From Bacteroidota bacterium (GTDB lineage: Bacteria > Bacteroidota > Bacteroidia > Flavobacteriales > Flavobacteriaceae): 64,000 nucleotides of DNA. The stretch is from positions 1 to 64,000 of the forward strand of contig QMOV01000003.1 in assembly GCA_003650305.1 (NCBI GenBank). The letters run 5' to 3'. Under the pieces are notes generated by a model. The model ran no database searches, had not been told where the DNA came from, and worked only from the letters and a program-made list of their open reading frames with translations. Shown here one piece after another: positions 55,936 to 64,000 of the stretch (the stretch's first letter is position 1; each line of letters begins with the position of its first letter). Made by a program: the position numbers and the translations under genes.

Positions 55936-56645
55936 TTAGCAAACTCCAATTAGAAAACATACTTTTTATGGACATTGAAACCGTTCCAGAGGTTCAACAT
56001 TTTTCTGATTTGAATCAAACTAAACAAGACCTTTGGGAGCAAAAATCGCAATATCAACGTAAAGATGAATTTACAGCTCAAGAATTTTATCCAAGAGCAG
56101 GAATTTGGGCAGAGTTTGGCAAAATTATTTGTGTTTCGGTTGGCTATTTTACTTATTTAAGCGATGTAAGAACTTTTAGGACAACTTCTTTTTATGGTGA
56201 TGAAATTAAAATTTTAAAAGATTTTAAAAATCTTCTTATTTCACATTTTAGCCAAGCAAAACATTTATTGTGTGCTCATAATGGTAAGGAATTTGATTTT
56301 CCTTATATAGCACGTCGTATGATAATTAACAATCTAGAACTACCATATAAACTCAACTTATTTGGTAAAAAGCCATGGGAAGTTCCTCATTTAGATACTT
56401 TAGATTTATGGAAATTTGGAGATTATAAAACCTATACATCTTTAAAATTATTGACTAATGTACTAGGGATTCCCTCTCCAAAAGATGACATTGATGGTAG
56501 TGAAGTCTATCATGTTTACTATGAAGAAAACAATATCGACAGAATTATTAATTATTGCGAAAAAGACACTATTGCAGTAGCTCAAATACTCTTAAGGCTT
56601 CGCGGCGATGATATATTAAATGAAGAAGAAATAATTCATATATAA
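55932..56645 (+). CDS. Predicted 3'-5' exonuclease of the PolB-like superfamily
   Basis: A 237-residue DnaQ/RNase-H-fold protein. The DEDDy acidic residues are in FMDIETVPEV (residues 13 and 15), AHNGKEFDFPYIARR and YCEKDTIAVAQILLRLR. It resembles the proofreading domain of family B polymerases without the polymerase part. The function is unknown, perhaps RNA or DNA repair. Coupled by ATGA overlap to the serine hydrolase gene. Confidence 0.88.
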   Translation: MISKLQLENILFMDIETVPEVQHFSDLNQTKQDLWEQKSQYQRKDEFTAQEFYPRAGIWAEFGKIICVSVGYFTYLSDVRTFRTTSFYGDEIKILKDFKNLLISHFSQAKHLLCAHNGKEFDFPYIARRMIINNLELPYKLNLFGKKPWEVPHLDTLDLWKFGDYKTYTSLKLLTNVLGIPSPKDDIDGSEVYHVYYEENNIDRIINYCEKDTIAVAQILLRLRGDDILNEEEIIHI

Positions 56646-56939
56646 AATTAGCCACTGAAAAAAATTATAGCATCAATATCTTTTTTGTTAATAATATTAA
56701 TCTTTGTAGAAGTTTTAATGTTTTTTGAAAACTTATGAATGCTTTTTTTAATCTATAAGTAGGTTCAGGTAAATTTGAAAAAACATTCATAAGTTAAATT
56801 CATGGTAGATTTGGGAATCTATAAGACTAATTTGGGGACTGCTAATATGAAACTAAATTTTGAATAAATCAGTTTAAAAGCGTAATAAATCGATGAAATG
56901 CTTAAAATTTTAACATTTAATTTCTTAGTTAAGTTATTT
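56646..56939. other. Intergenic region between convergent genes, holding a long hairpin
   Basis: Nearly 300 bases of AT-rich DNA between the exonuclease gene and scoB, which converge. The only structure I see is the inverted repeat at 56730-56795. No credible ORF. Confidence 0.7.
56730..56795. repeat. 12-bp perfect inverted repeat forming an 18-bp imperfect stem
   Basis: AACTTATGAATG and CATTCATAAGTT are exact reverse complements 42 bases apart. After one bulged C, TTTTTT pairs with AAAAAA, extending the stem. It could be a bidirectional terminator or a small mobile remnant. Confidence 0.6.
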
Positions 56940-57590
56940 TTAACTCATTTCTGGAATTTCTCCAGCGATAATTAAAACTCCTTCTGTCGCATTTTTTATA
57001 TCTTCAACTGAAACTCCTGGAGCACGTTCTAAAAGTTTAAAACCTTTTTCTGTAACATCCAACACTGCAAGATTAGTTACAATTTTTTTTACACAACCAA
57101 CTCCTGTTAAAGGCAACGAGCATCTTTTAAGAAGTTTAGATTCACCTCGCTTATTGGTATGCATCATTGCAACTATAATGTTTTCTGCACTTGCAACTAA
57201 ATCCATAGCTCCACCCATGCCTTTAACCATTCTACCTGGAATTTTCCAATTGGCAATATCTCCGTTTTCGGCTACCTCCATAGCTCCAAGAATAGTTAAA
57301 TCAACATGTTGTCCTCTAATCATTGAAAAACTAAGAGCAGAATCAAAAAAACTGGCTCCAGGTAAAGTAGTTATGGTTTGTTTTCCTGCATTAATAATAT
57401 CGGCATCCTCTTCTCCTTCAAAAGGAAAGGGTCCCATTCCTAAAACACCATTTTCGCTTTGAAAGTCAACATCAATATCTTCTCTTACAAAATTTGCTAC
57501 AAGTGTTGGAATACCAATTCCAAGGTTAACATAGTAACCATCTTTTACTTCTTTTGCAATTCGTTTTGCAATTCCGTTTTTATCTAACAT
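56940..57590 (-). CDS. scoB: 3-oxoacid CoA-transferase, subunit B
   Basis: A 216-residue subunit. The catalytic Glu that forms the CoA thioester is in QSENGVLGMGPFP (about residue 46), with GIGIPTLVANF before it and the GGAMDLV segment after. With the A subunit it transfers CoA between succinyl-CoA and acetoacetate or a related 3-oxoacid. It follows scoA after 12 bases. Confidence 0.93.
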   Translation of the reverse strand: MLDKNGIAKRIAKEVKDGYYVNLGIGIPTLVANFVREDIDVDFQSENGVLGMGPFPFEGEEDADIINAGKQTITTLPGASFFDSALSFSMIRGQHVDLTILGAMEVAENGDIANWKIPGRMVKGMGGAMDLVASAENIIVAMMHTNKRGESKLLKRCSLPLTGVGCVKKIVTNLAVLDVTEKGFKLLERAPGVSVEDIKNATEGVLIIAGEIPEMS

Positions 57591-57602
57591 AAATTTAATG
57601 TG

Positions 57603-58304
57603 TTAATTTCTTTGTCTAACTGTACGTTGCTCAATTCTTTTCTCATGTTTTTCGCCTTGAAAAATACGTTGCACAAAGATTCCTGGTATATGAACTTGGT
57701 TAGGATCTAATGTTCCTACTGGAACTAGTTCTTCTACCTCAGCTACTGTAATTTTTGCTGCGCCACACATATTTGGATTAAAATTTCTAGCAGAACCTTT
57801 AAAAATTAAATTTCCTGCTTCATCACCTTTCCATGCTTTTACAAAAGCAAAATCGGCTTTAAAGGCATATTCCAACACATGCATTTTATCATCGAACTCA
57901 CGAGTTTCTTTTCCTTCGGCGACTTCGGTGCCATAACCTGCTGGAGTATATATTGCAGGGAAACCTGCTTGTGCAGCTCTGCAGCGTTCGGCAAGTGTGC
58001 CTTGTGGAATAAGCTCTACATCCAATTCGCCACTTAACATTTGGCGTTCAAACTCATCATTTTCACCTACATAGGAAGAAATCATTTTTTTTATCTGGTG
58101 CTTTTGAATTAATAAGCCCAAACCAAAATCGTCAACTCCTGCATTATTAGAAATACATGTAAGTTCTTTTACATTTAGTTTAACCAATTGGTCAATACTG
58201 TTTTCAGGTATTCCACACAAACCAAAACCTCCCAACATTAAGGTCATATTATCGGCAACACCTTGTAATGCCTCAGTAACATTATTCACTTTTTTGTTAA
58301 TCAT
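57603..58304 (-). CDS. scoA: 3-oxoacid CoA-transferase, subunit A
   Basis: A 233-residue subunit. [31 protein letters not shown] and [23 protein letters not shown] are standard for the A subunit. It supplies the nucleotide-pocket side of the heteromeric CoA-transferase. It is the promoter-proximal gene of the scoAB pair. Confidence 0.93.
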   Translation of the reverse strand: MINKKVNNVTEALQGVADNMTLMLGGFGLCGIPENSIDQLVKLNVKELTCISNNAGVDDFGLGLLIQKHQIKKMISSYVGENDEFERQMLSGELDVELIPQGTLAERCRAAQAGFPAIYTPAGYGTEVAEGKETREFDDKMHVLEYAFKADFAFVKAWKGDEAGNLIFKGSARNFNPNMCGAAKITVAEVEELVPVGTLDPNQVHIPGIFVQRIFQGEKHEKRIEQRTVRQRN

Positions 58305-58371
58305 TTATACAAAATTTAGTGCTTGAAAATTACGAAATAAAAAAGGTATTCTAAAAAGAACCCATAGGATT

Positions 58372-60705
58372 TTAAAAATCAATTTCTGGGTCATCGTCAA
58401 GCGCATTTTTTCTTTCGCTTTTCTCTTCTTGATGTTTTCCACAATCTAATACTATAGACAAATCTTCTGGCTCATCGAAATCGTCTTTTGATACATTTAG
58501 TGTTTCATCGTTATAACAGCTTTTCATGTACAATGCCCAAATAGGCAATGCCATTGAAGCGCCTTGACCATAAGTAATTGTTTCAAAGTGAGCCGCTCTA
58601 TCTTCGGCACCAACCCAAACTCCAGTTACTAAATTTGGTACCATTCCCATAAACCATCCATCACTTTGGTTTTGTGTAGTTCCTGTTTTTCCAGCAATTG
58701 GATTATCAAATTGATAAGGATAGCCTGTAATTATTTCTTTATATACTGGCTGGTCTCCTGAAGAAGTATGTCTTAATCTTGTTCCTGAACCTCCTTGAGT
58801 AACGCCTTCTAATAAATTAATAGTGACATACGCTACTTCTTTGCTTAATACATCTTTAGTCTCTGGAGCGAATTGATATAATATAGTCCCATTTTTATCT
58901 TCAATACTCGTAATCATTACTGGTTTTGTATAAACTCCCTTATTTGCAAAAGTAGAATATGCTGCAACCATTTCGTAAACACTTAAATCTGGTGTTCCTA
59001 AAGCTATTGATGGCACTGGAAGAATATCCTGTTCGATACCCAAACTATGTGCTAAATCAATAACTGGCTGTGGTCCAATTTTATCCATTAATCTTGCTGT
59101 AACAGTATTTACAGAATTGGCCAAAGCATTTTTTAGAGTTCGTATGTTTCCATATTTTTCGCCTGAATTTTTAGGACACCATTCTTCTGGGTTTCCATAT
59201 TTATTTTTTTCAATGCAAAAAGGAGAATCCGGAAGCGTATCACAAGGCGATAAGTGTAATTGATCTATAGCAGCTGCGTAAACAAAAGGTTTAAAAGTAG
59301 AACCTATTTGACGTTTCCCTTGTTTTACCATGTCGTACTGAAAATGCTTATAACTAACGCCACCAACCCAAGCTTTTACATGTCCTGTTTGGGGTTCCAT
59401 AGACATCATTCCTGTTCTTAAAAACGATTTGTAATACCGCATAGAATCCATTGGCGTCATTATTGTATCTATTTCACCTCTCCATGAAAACACACTCATT
59501 TTGGTTGGTTTATAAAAGGATGCCTTAATTTCTTCATCTGCTTTTTTTAAATCATATTTCATTTTCCGCCAACGTTCAGATTGTTTTATGGAACGTCTCA
59601 TTAAAGTATCGATTGCTCCATATGTGAGTTCTAAAAAGGGAGCTGTTGGATTTCGTCTTGCTGTATTTTGATAAAAAAATTCTGCTTGAAGTCTTGGCAT
59701 ATGTTGAGCTACAGCATCTTCAGCATATTGTTGCATACGTGAGTCTATTGTAGTATATATTTTTAAACCATCTTTGTAAATACTATATTTTGAGCCATCA
59801 GGTTTTCGATTTGCTTTATTATTTACCCAATCTTTCATAAAGCCTTGTAAATAAGCTCTAAAATAGGTAGCCAATCCTTCACGATGAGATTCTGGAGTAT
59901 ATCTTAAATCTAATTCTGTTTTCTGTAAAGAATCTTTAACGGTTTCAGTAATGTAATCGTATTTTCCCATCTGGCTTAAAACAACATTCCTTCTGTTTTT
60001 AGTCCCTTCTGGATTTCTATGAGGTCTTGGATTGTACAATGAAGAGTTTTTAAACATCCCAACCAACATAGCCGACTCTTTTAAATTCAACTCTTTTGGT
60101 TCTTTGCCAAAGTAAATTCGTGCAGCACTTCTAATACCATCCGCATTGTTTCCAAAATCATAAATATTGAAGTATTGTGCTATGATTTCTTCTTTAGTGT
60201 ATTGCCGCTCTAACCTAATAGCAATAATCCATTCTTTAATTTTTTGGGCTATTCTTCCTAAAGTGCTTTTAGAGCCTTCTCCATGAAACAATTGTTTTGC
60301 TAATTGTTGAGATATTGTACTTGCGCCTCCACCTCTTCCCATTTTTACCATAGCTCTCAATGTTCCTCTAGCATCAACACCTGAATGCTTATGAAATCGC
60401 ACATCTTCTGTAGCTATAAGTGCATCAACCAAATGCTGTGGTAATTCTTTATAATCGACCGGAGTTCTATTATCGTTAAAATAAAATTTGCCAAGTGTTT
60501 CTCCATCTGAAGAAATAATTTCTGTAGCAAGGTTTGTTTTAGGGTTTTCTAAAATAGTATGATCAGGCATTTCACCAAAAGCTCCCCAAGATGCAAGTAA
60601 AAAGAGTAATACTATTACTAATAATCCGCCAGAAAAGAGCATCCAAAACCATCGAATATAGTTCGAAAAAATTAATTTTTTCTTCGTTTTCTTTTTTGCT
60701 GTCAT
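58372..60705 (-). CDS. Class A penicillin-binding protein (PBP1A family)
   Basis: A 777-residue bifunctional murein synthase. A transmembrane helix at about 17-40 anchors it in the inner membrane. The GT51 glycosyltransferase domain (about 60-240) has the catalytic Glu in ATEDVRFHKHSG and the GASTISQQLAKQLF motif. The transpeptidase domain has SxxK in GSTFKPFVY, SVN in ANSVNTVTARL and KTG in AGKTGTTQNQSDGW. It is the third gene of the ricT-gldH-pbp unit, 2 bases after gldH, an arrangement known in Bacteroidota. Confidence 0.95.
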   Translation of the reverse strand: MTAKKKTKKKLIFSNYIRWFWMLFSGGLLVIVLLFLLASWGAFGEMPDHTILENPKTNLATEIISSDGETLGKFYFNDNRTPVDYKELPQHLVDALIATEDVRFHKHSGVDARGTLRAMVKMGRGGGASTISQQLAKQLFHGEGSKSTLGRIAQKIKEWIIAIRLERQYTKEEIIAQYFNIYDFGNNADGIRSAARIYFGKEPKELNLKESAMLVGMFKNSSLYNPRPHRNPEGTKNRRNVVLSQMGKYDYITETVKDSLQKTELDLRYTPESHREGLATYFRAYLQGFMKDWVNNKANRKPDGSKYSIYKDGLKIYTTIDSRMQQYAEDAVAQHMPRLQAEFFYQNTARRNPTAPFLELTYGAIDTLMRRSIKQSERWRKMKYDLKKADEEIKASFYKPTKMSVFSWRGEIDTIMTPMDSMRYYKSFLRTGMMSMEPQTGHVKAWVGGVSYKHFQYDMVKQGKRQIGSTFKPFVYAAAIDQLHLSPCDTLPDSPFCIEKNKYGNPEEWCPKNSGEKYGNIRTLKNALANSVNTVTARLMDKIGPQPVIDLAHSLGIEQDILPVPSIALGTPDLSVYEMVAAYSTFANKGVYTKPVMITSIEDKNGTILYQFAPETKDVLSKEVAYVTINLLEGVTQGGSGTRLRHTSSGDQPVYKEIITGYPYQFDNPIAGKTGTTQNQSDGWFMGMVPNLVTGVWVGAEDRAAHFETITYGQGASMALPIWALYMKSCYNDETLNVSKDDFDEPEDLSIVLDCGKHQEEKSERKNALDDDPEIDF

Positions 60706-60707
60706 AA

Positions 60708-61202
60708 TTAATTCTTACCCTGCATTTTCTCTATTCTAAATCCAATATCTGTAATGCCTTCGAGATTTTCTATACCTCTAACACTACCATTTTCTCTCAT
60801 AGCATGTTGAATATTAACTTTATATTCTCCGCTTTCAGTAAAAACAACAGCTTCTTTATACCATAATTTATTTTCTTTTACATCTGAAAATCCTGTGCCT
60901 AAAAATTCTCCATTTGGTTTTGTCATTAAATACTCTAAAGTATCTTTTGTTACTTTTCCGTTCGGAAAATTCATTTCAACTATTAAAAACAAATTACTGT
61001 ATTTAAAATCGGAAGTGTTTCTAATATTTACAAACAAATTATATTGGTTAGTTGTGTCTGGAGGAGTGATGATAAACTCAATAATGGAATCTTTATGCCA
61101 ACTATTAGTTATGGTTTTATACTCATCGAAAACTTGACTAGAATCGCAAGATGTAAATCCTAATATAATGACTATAAAAAGAGACCATGAATTATTTCGC
61201 AT
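60708..61202 (-). CDS. gldH: Gliding motility lipoprotein GldH
   Basis: A 164-residue lipoprotein. The signal peptide ends in a Bacteroidota-type lipobox GFTSC (Cys19). The mature part is beta-rich and includes NSWHKDSIIEFIITPPDTTNQYN and LEGITDIGFRIEKM, which I recognise as GldH. GldH is one of the proteins required for gliding in Flavobacterium; its exact role is unclear. It overlaps ricT by 11 bases and lies 2 bases before the PBP gene. Confidence 0.9.
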   Translation of the reverse strand: MRNNSWSLFIVIILGFTSCDSSQVFDEYKTITNSWHKDSIIEFIITPPDTTNQYNLFVNIRNTSDFKYSNLFLIVEMNFPNGKVTKDTLEYLMTKPNGEFLGTGFSDVKENKLWYKEAVVFTESGEYKVNIQHAMRENGSVRGIENLEGITDIGFRIEKMQGKN

Positions 61203-62358
61203 TGTTTTGAGGCTTTCTTTTATTTCTATTCCTGCTTCTATTATTTCTACGTTTCTTTTTGCGTCTTGGACTATCGAATCGTGTTAAACTGTCTTGACCT
61301 ACAACGTTTTCAAAGTCATTTTTAGTGTCTTCTATTAGCTCTTCGGCATATTCTTCTAGGCTTATAACTTTTTTATTTTTTGAATTTATTTCTATTATCT
61401 CATTGGCTTGGTCTGCTGTTAATTTATGCCAATTCATCCATTCGCCTTCGTAAGCATACCACATGTGTCCTTCAAAAATATCTGTTTTTTGACAAACAGC
61501 TACACCTTTTTCTGTTTGCAATTTTATATCTGTTTTAGGAAAGTCTTTCAACGCATCAATGTATGTGTCCAGTTCATAATTTAAGCAACATTTAAGTTTT
61601 CCACATTGTCCTGCTAATTTTTGAGGATTTAAAGATAATTGTTGGAATCTTGCTGAAGATGTGCTTACCGTACGAAAATCGGTTAACCATGTTGAGCAAC
61701 ACAATTCTCTACCACATGAGCCAATGCCTCCAAGTCTTGCGGCTTCTTGTCGAAACCCAATTTGCTTCATTTCAATTCTTGTTCTAAACTCTTTAGCAAA
61801 TACTTTAATGAGTTCGCGAAAATCTACGCGCTCTTCTGCAGTATAATAAAATGTGGCTTTACTTGCATCGCCTTGATATTCAATATCTGAAATTTTCATT
61901 TGCAATTTAAGATCTATAGCAAATTGTCTTGCTTTTACTTTCATTGCCTCTTCTTTGTCTCTAGCTGTACACCAAATATCGATATCCTTTTGAGTTGCTT
62001 TACGATATATCTTTAGTGTCTCCTCACTATCTTCTTCAATCTTTTTGCGTTTCATTTGCACTCTTACAAGTTCTCCTGTAAGAGTTGCCATACCAACATC
62101 ATGTCCTGATTGTGCTTGTGTAGCGACCACATCTCCAATACTTAATGATAAATTTTCGGTGTTTTTGTAATAGTGTTTTCTTCCGTTTTTAAAACGAACT
62201 TCAATAAAATTAAAAGGGGGTTCTCCATTGGGAAGAGACATGTTTGATAGACAATCGAAAACAGTTAGTTTATTGCAACTATCATTACCACAAGTTCCAT
62301 TATTTTTGCATCCAGTAGGCTGACCATCTTTACCAGTTGAACAACTGTTACAAGCCAT
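61192..62358 (-). CDS. ricT: PSP1-domain protein, RicT/YaaT family
   Basis: A 388-residue protein from the ATG at 62358 (MACNSCSTG). The track's start ten codons earlier lies inside a leader hairpin and adds an unrelated N-terminus. An N-terminal Cys-rich region (CNSC, CKNNGTCGNDSC) precedes the PSP1 core with GGIGSCGRELCC and KLKCCLNYEL. In Bacillus the YaaT/RicT protein belongs to an iron-sulphur complex acting on RNA maturation. The C-terminal tail (about 375-388) is very basic (RRKKKRRNNRSRNRNKRK), suggesting nucleic-acid contact. First gene of the ricT-gldH-pbp unit. Confidence 0.9.
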   Translation of the reverse strand: MACNSCSTGKDGQPTGCKNNGTCGNDSCNKLTVFDCLSNMSLPNGEPPFNFIEVRFKNGRKHYYKNTENLSLSIGDVVATQAQSGHDVGMATLTGELVRVQMKRKKIEEDSEETLKIYRKATQKDIDIWCTARDKEEAMKVKARQFAIDLKLQMKISDIEYQGDASKATFYYTAEERVDFRELIKVFAKEFRTRIEMKQIGFRQEAARLGGIGSCGRELCCSTWLTDFRTVSTSSARFQQLSLNPQKLAGQCGKLKCCLNYELDTYIDALKDFPKTDIKLQTEKGVAVCQKTDIFEGHMWYAYEGEWMNWHKLTADQANEIIEINSKNKKVISLEEYAEELIEDTKNDFENVVGQDSLTRFDSPRRKKKRRNNRSRNRNKRKPQNNAK

Positions 62359-62377
62359 AAAATATAGATATATAGAT

Positions 62378-62400
62378 TCTGAAAACATTTCATTTTCAGA
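62378..62400. promoter_or_regulatory. Leader hairpin upstream of ricT
   Basis: TCTGAAAA and TTTTCAGA form an 8-bp stem with a 7-base loop, 20 bases upstream of the ricT start. No U-run follows, so it is probably not a terminator. Confidence 0.4.
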
Positions 62401-62442
62401 AGATGATTAATAAAAAATACGAGATTCACACTTTAGTATGAA

Positions 62443-62474
62443 TTACAATCCAACGTTTTTACTTTGGATTGTAA
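62443..62474. repeat. 11-bp inverted repeat TTACAATCCAA / TTGGATTGTAA
   Basis: Perfect 11-base arms around a 10-base loop in the gap between the ferredoxin stop (62551) and the ricT start. On the minus strand it could be an inefficient terminator for the ferredoxin unit; no strong U-run follows. Confidence 0.5.
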
Positions 62475-62550
62475 AGATAGGATTATTCTAAAGATTTAAA
62501 ACAAAGAATACTAATTCAATAATGTATTATACCCTTATTGGAGTTAAAAA

Positions 62551-62781
62551 TTAAACGTTCTTAACACTAATAATCTTAACAGGGCAAGATTTTGATGCTT
62601 TCTCGCTGTGTTCAAAAATAAATTCGTCTTGAGACTTTATAGTGAAGAATCCTTTTTTTTCTACAGAATGTAACAATACCGCTTTCCCGTCTTTTTTTGA
62701 CATTTGAAACTGATTAGGAGCTAACTCTACACAATAGTTACAGCCAATGCATTTAGCGCGTTGCAAGGTAATAATTACCAT
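62551..62781 (-). CDS. Single-cluster ferredoxin
   Basis: A 76-residue protein with CIGCNYC (residues 11-17) and a distal Cys-Pro in SKSCPVKII, giving four ligands for one [4Fe-4S] cluster. It fits the short ferredoxins known from Thermotoga and many Bacteroidota. The start shares one base with the U32 peptidase stop (TAATG), so it is made together with that protein and may feed it electrons or help with its cluster. Confidence 0.9.
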   Translation of the reverse strand: MVIITLQRAKCIGCNYCVELAPNQFQMSKKDGKAVLLHSVEKKGFFTIKSQDEFIFEHSEKASKSCPVKIISVKNV

Positions 62782-64000
62782 TAAGCTTCAGCTTTGTTTT
62801 CTACAAGTTTGTATAACTTGTCGGAAGGTCGAATTCTAAAGTCTAACGGAATAGTTACAGAATCCCCTTTAGTTCCTTTGTCTTGCTTTTCGTCATTAAC
62901 CAACATGTCTTTTACTTGCATTTCTTTTGCTCCTGTTGTTGGTCCTGTAATCAGAATTGTATCTCCAATAGAAATGTCGTAAGCTTCAATTTTAAATTCA
63001 CCAATTTTTGCTTTAGTAAAAAAATGCATGCCTTTTCCAATATAAACTTTCTTTTGTGTAGCATGAGATCCAGAGCCTTTACTCCATTCTCCCAGTTTTT
63101 GACCTAAATAATATCCATTCCAAAATCCACGATTATACACTTTTTCTAACTCCTGCATCCAAACAATCACTTCTTCTTTTTTGTAAGTTCCATTTGCTAC
63201 ACTATCTATAGCTTCGCGATAACATTTAATTACATTTGCTACATACTCTGGAGCTCTTCCGCGTCCTTCAATTTTTAACACTTTTATTCCTGCATCTGCA
63301 ACCTGATCTAAAAAATGGATGGTACATAAATCTTTTGGAGACATAATATATTCGTTATCCAACTCCATTTCAAATCCTGTTTCCTGATCTATAACTGTAT
63401 ATTTTTTTCTACAATTTTGCTTGCATGCACCACGATTGGCAGATGAATTATGTGAATGTAAACTCATATAGCATTTCCCAGAAACAGCCATACAAAGTGC
63501 CCCATGACCAAATATTTCAATTTCTACAAGTTTACCTGAAGGTCCTTTTATGTGTTCTTTTTCTATTTGCTCTGTAATCTTTTTTACTTGTCGTAAGCTT
63601 AACTCGCGACTCAACACCATAGTATCTGCAAACATCGCGTAAAATTTAACTGTTTCAATATTCGTTATGTTAATTTGAGTCGAAATATGAATTTCCATTC
63701 CAACTTCTCTTGCAGATGCAATAACAGCTTGATCCATTGCAATAACAGCAGTAATATTTGTTTCTTTAGCTTTTTTAATTAATGTTTTAACGACTATAAG
63801 ATCATGGTCGTAAATAATAGTGTTTAGCGTTAAATATGTACGAACATTTTTTGATTTGCAACGTTTGGATATTTCAGGCAAGTCGTCTAAAGCAAAATTA
63901 ATAGAAGCTCTAGCTCTCATGTTTAATTGCTCCACTCCAAAATACACCGAATCCGCTCCATTGTCTAAAGCTGCTTGAAGCGATTCGAAATTTCCGGCAG
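62781..64000 (-). CDS. U32 family peptidase, TrhP-like, N-terminus outside window
   Basis: The ORF track begins at an internal GTG (63947), but the frame stays open to base 64000 and the added residues AGNFESLQAALDNGADS match the usual U32 N-terminus, so the gene is 5'-truncated by the window. Visible features are MRARASINF, FGHGALCMAVSGKCYMS, and a Cys cluster in SANRGACKQNCRKKY. The C-terminal barrel-like domain covers about the last 90 residues. The family includes TrhP/YegQ, which hydroxylates uridine 34 of tRNAs using prephenate-derived chemistry; it was first called a collagenase-like peptidase. The exact role here is inferred from similarity. Confidence 0.92.
   Translation of the reverse strand, partial: AGNFESLQAALDNGADSVYFGVEQLNMRARASINFALDDLPEISKRCKSKNVRTYLTLNTIIYDHDLIVVKTLIKKAKETNITAVIAMDQAVIASAREVGMEIHISTQINITNIETVKFYAMFADTMVLSRELSLRQVKKITEQIEKEHIKGPSGKLVEIEIFGHGALCMAVSGKCYMSLHSHNSSANRGACKQNCRKKYTVIDQETGFEMELDNEYIMSPKDLCTIHFLDQVADAGIKVLKIEGRGRAPEYVANVIKCYREAIDSVANGTYKKEEVIVWMQELEKVYNRGFWNGYYLGQKLGEWSKGSGSHATQKKVYIGKGMHFFTKAKIGEFKIEAYDISIGDTILITGPTTGAKEMQVKDMLVNDEKQDKGTKGDSVTIPLDFRIRPSDKLYKLVENKAEA

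Noticed and set aside
56646-56939. Possible integron attC-like site
   Set aside because: The inverted repeat lacks the GTTRRRY core sites and there is no integrase or gene cassette nearby.
63947-63949. GTG as start of the U32 peptidase
   Set aside because: The frame continues upstream to the window end with conserved N-terminal residues.
1-64000. CRISPR arrays, rRNA genes, prophage or restriction-modification systems
   Set aside because: No regularly spaced repeats, no rRNA sequence and no such gene families were seen in the window.

Overview
The window looks like chromosome from a marine-type member of the Flavobacteriaceae (Bacteroidota). The support is low GC, a gldH gliding-motility lipoprotein next to ricT and a class A penicillin-binding protein, BNR/sortilin-like secreted proteins, a fused hemC-hemD gene, and several upstream sites matching the Bacteroidota -7 promoter box TAnnTTTG. 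The genus cannot be told from sequence alone. Most of the 64 kb is ordinary core genome; accessory or decaying material is concentrated near 21-22 kb.

Layout: (1) 1-7.2 kb: the 5' part of a secreted BNR-repeat protein, dGTPase-like dgt, an outer-membrane porin paired with a PiT phosphate transporter carrying a PhoU-like tail, and a secreted unknown. (2) 7.2-11.4 kb, minus strand: class Ia ribonucleotide reductase nrdB-nrdA followed by a yeast-type cytosine deaminase. (3) 11.4-12.0 kb: gene-free, with four hairpins in a row. (4) 12.0-20.4 kb: a LytTR regulator and TPR histidine kinase pair, DUF3109, MarC and a small membrane protein, a CtpA-type protease with dCMP deaminase, and DsbD. (5) 20.4-22.1 kb: tRNA-Arg(CCU), a DUF5679 zinc ribbon, a decayed gene, tRNA-Asn(GUU), and a small GIY-YIG nuclease gene lying between the intact tRNA-Asn and a second broken copy of its 5' part. 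(6) 22.1-26.9 kb: RseP-like protease, SCO protein, FeoA, FeoB, a MITE-like repeat and the small FeoB-associated Cys-rich protein. (7) 26.9-36.9 kb: an S9 peptidase; a second Feo-like operon (DtxR, membrane-anchored DtxR-FeoA fusion, FeoB split into two genes, outer-membrane beta-barrel); a TerB/J-domain protein, bacilliredoxin, PlsC, HD hydrolase and GNAT. (8) 36.9-47 kb, minus strand: a 1004-residue VWA/TonB-plug/TPR chimera, enoyl-CoA hydratase, NtrY-like kinase, hemJ, a sortilin-like protein, hemH and an AraC regulator. (9) 48-53.1 kb: hemA, hemC-hemD, hemE, hemB. (10) 53-64 kb: CBS/DUF21 protein, Ogt, serine hydrolase, PolB-like exonuclease, scoAB, ricT-gldH-pbp1A, and a ferredoxin coupled to a U32 peptidase of the TrhP type that runs off the window.

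Themes: tetrapyrrole synthesis (hemA, B, CD, E, J, H around an AraC regulator; hemL and the coproporphyrinogen step are not here), ferrous or manganese ion handling (two Feo-type systems), and deoxynucleotide metabolism (dgt, nrdAB, cytosine and dCMP deaminases). The observations most worth a second look are the GIY-YIG gene bracketed by tRNA-Asn 5' sequences with an 18-bp palindrome in the D-loop of the broken copy, the split FeoB operon with two DtxR-type proteins, the barrel-less TonB-plug chimera, and the hairpin array upstream of the LytTR operon.
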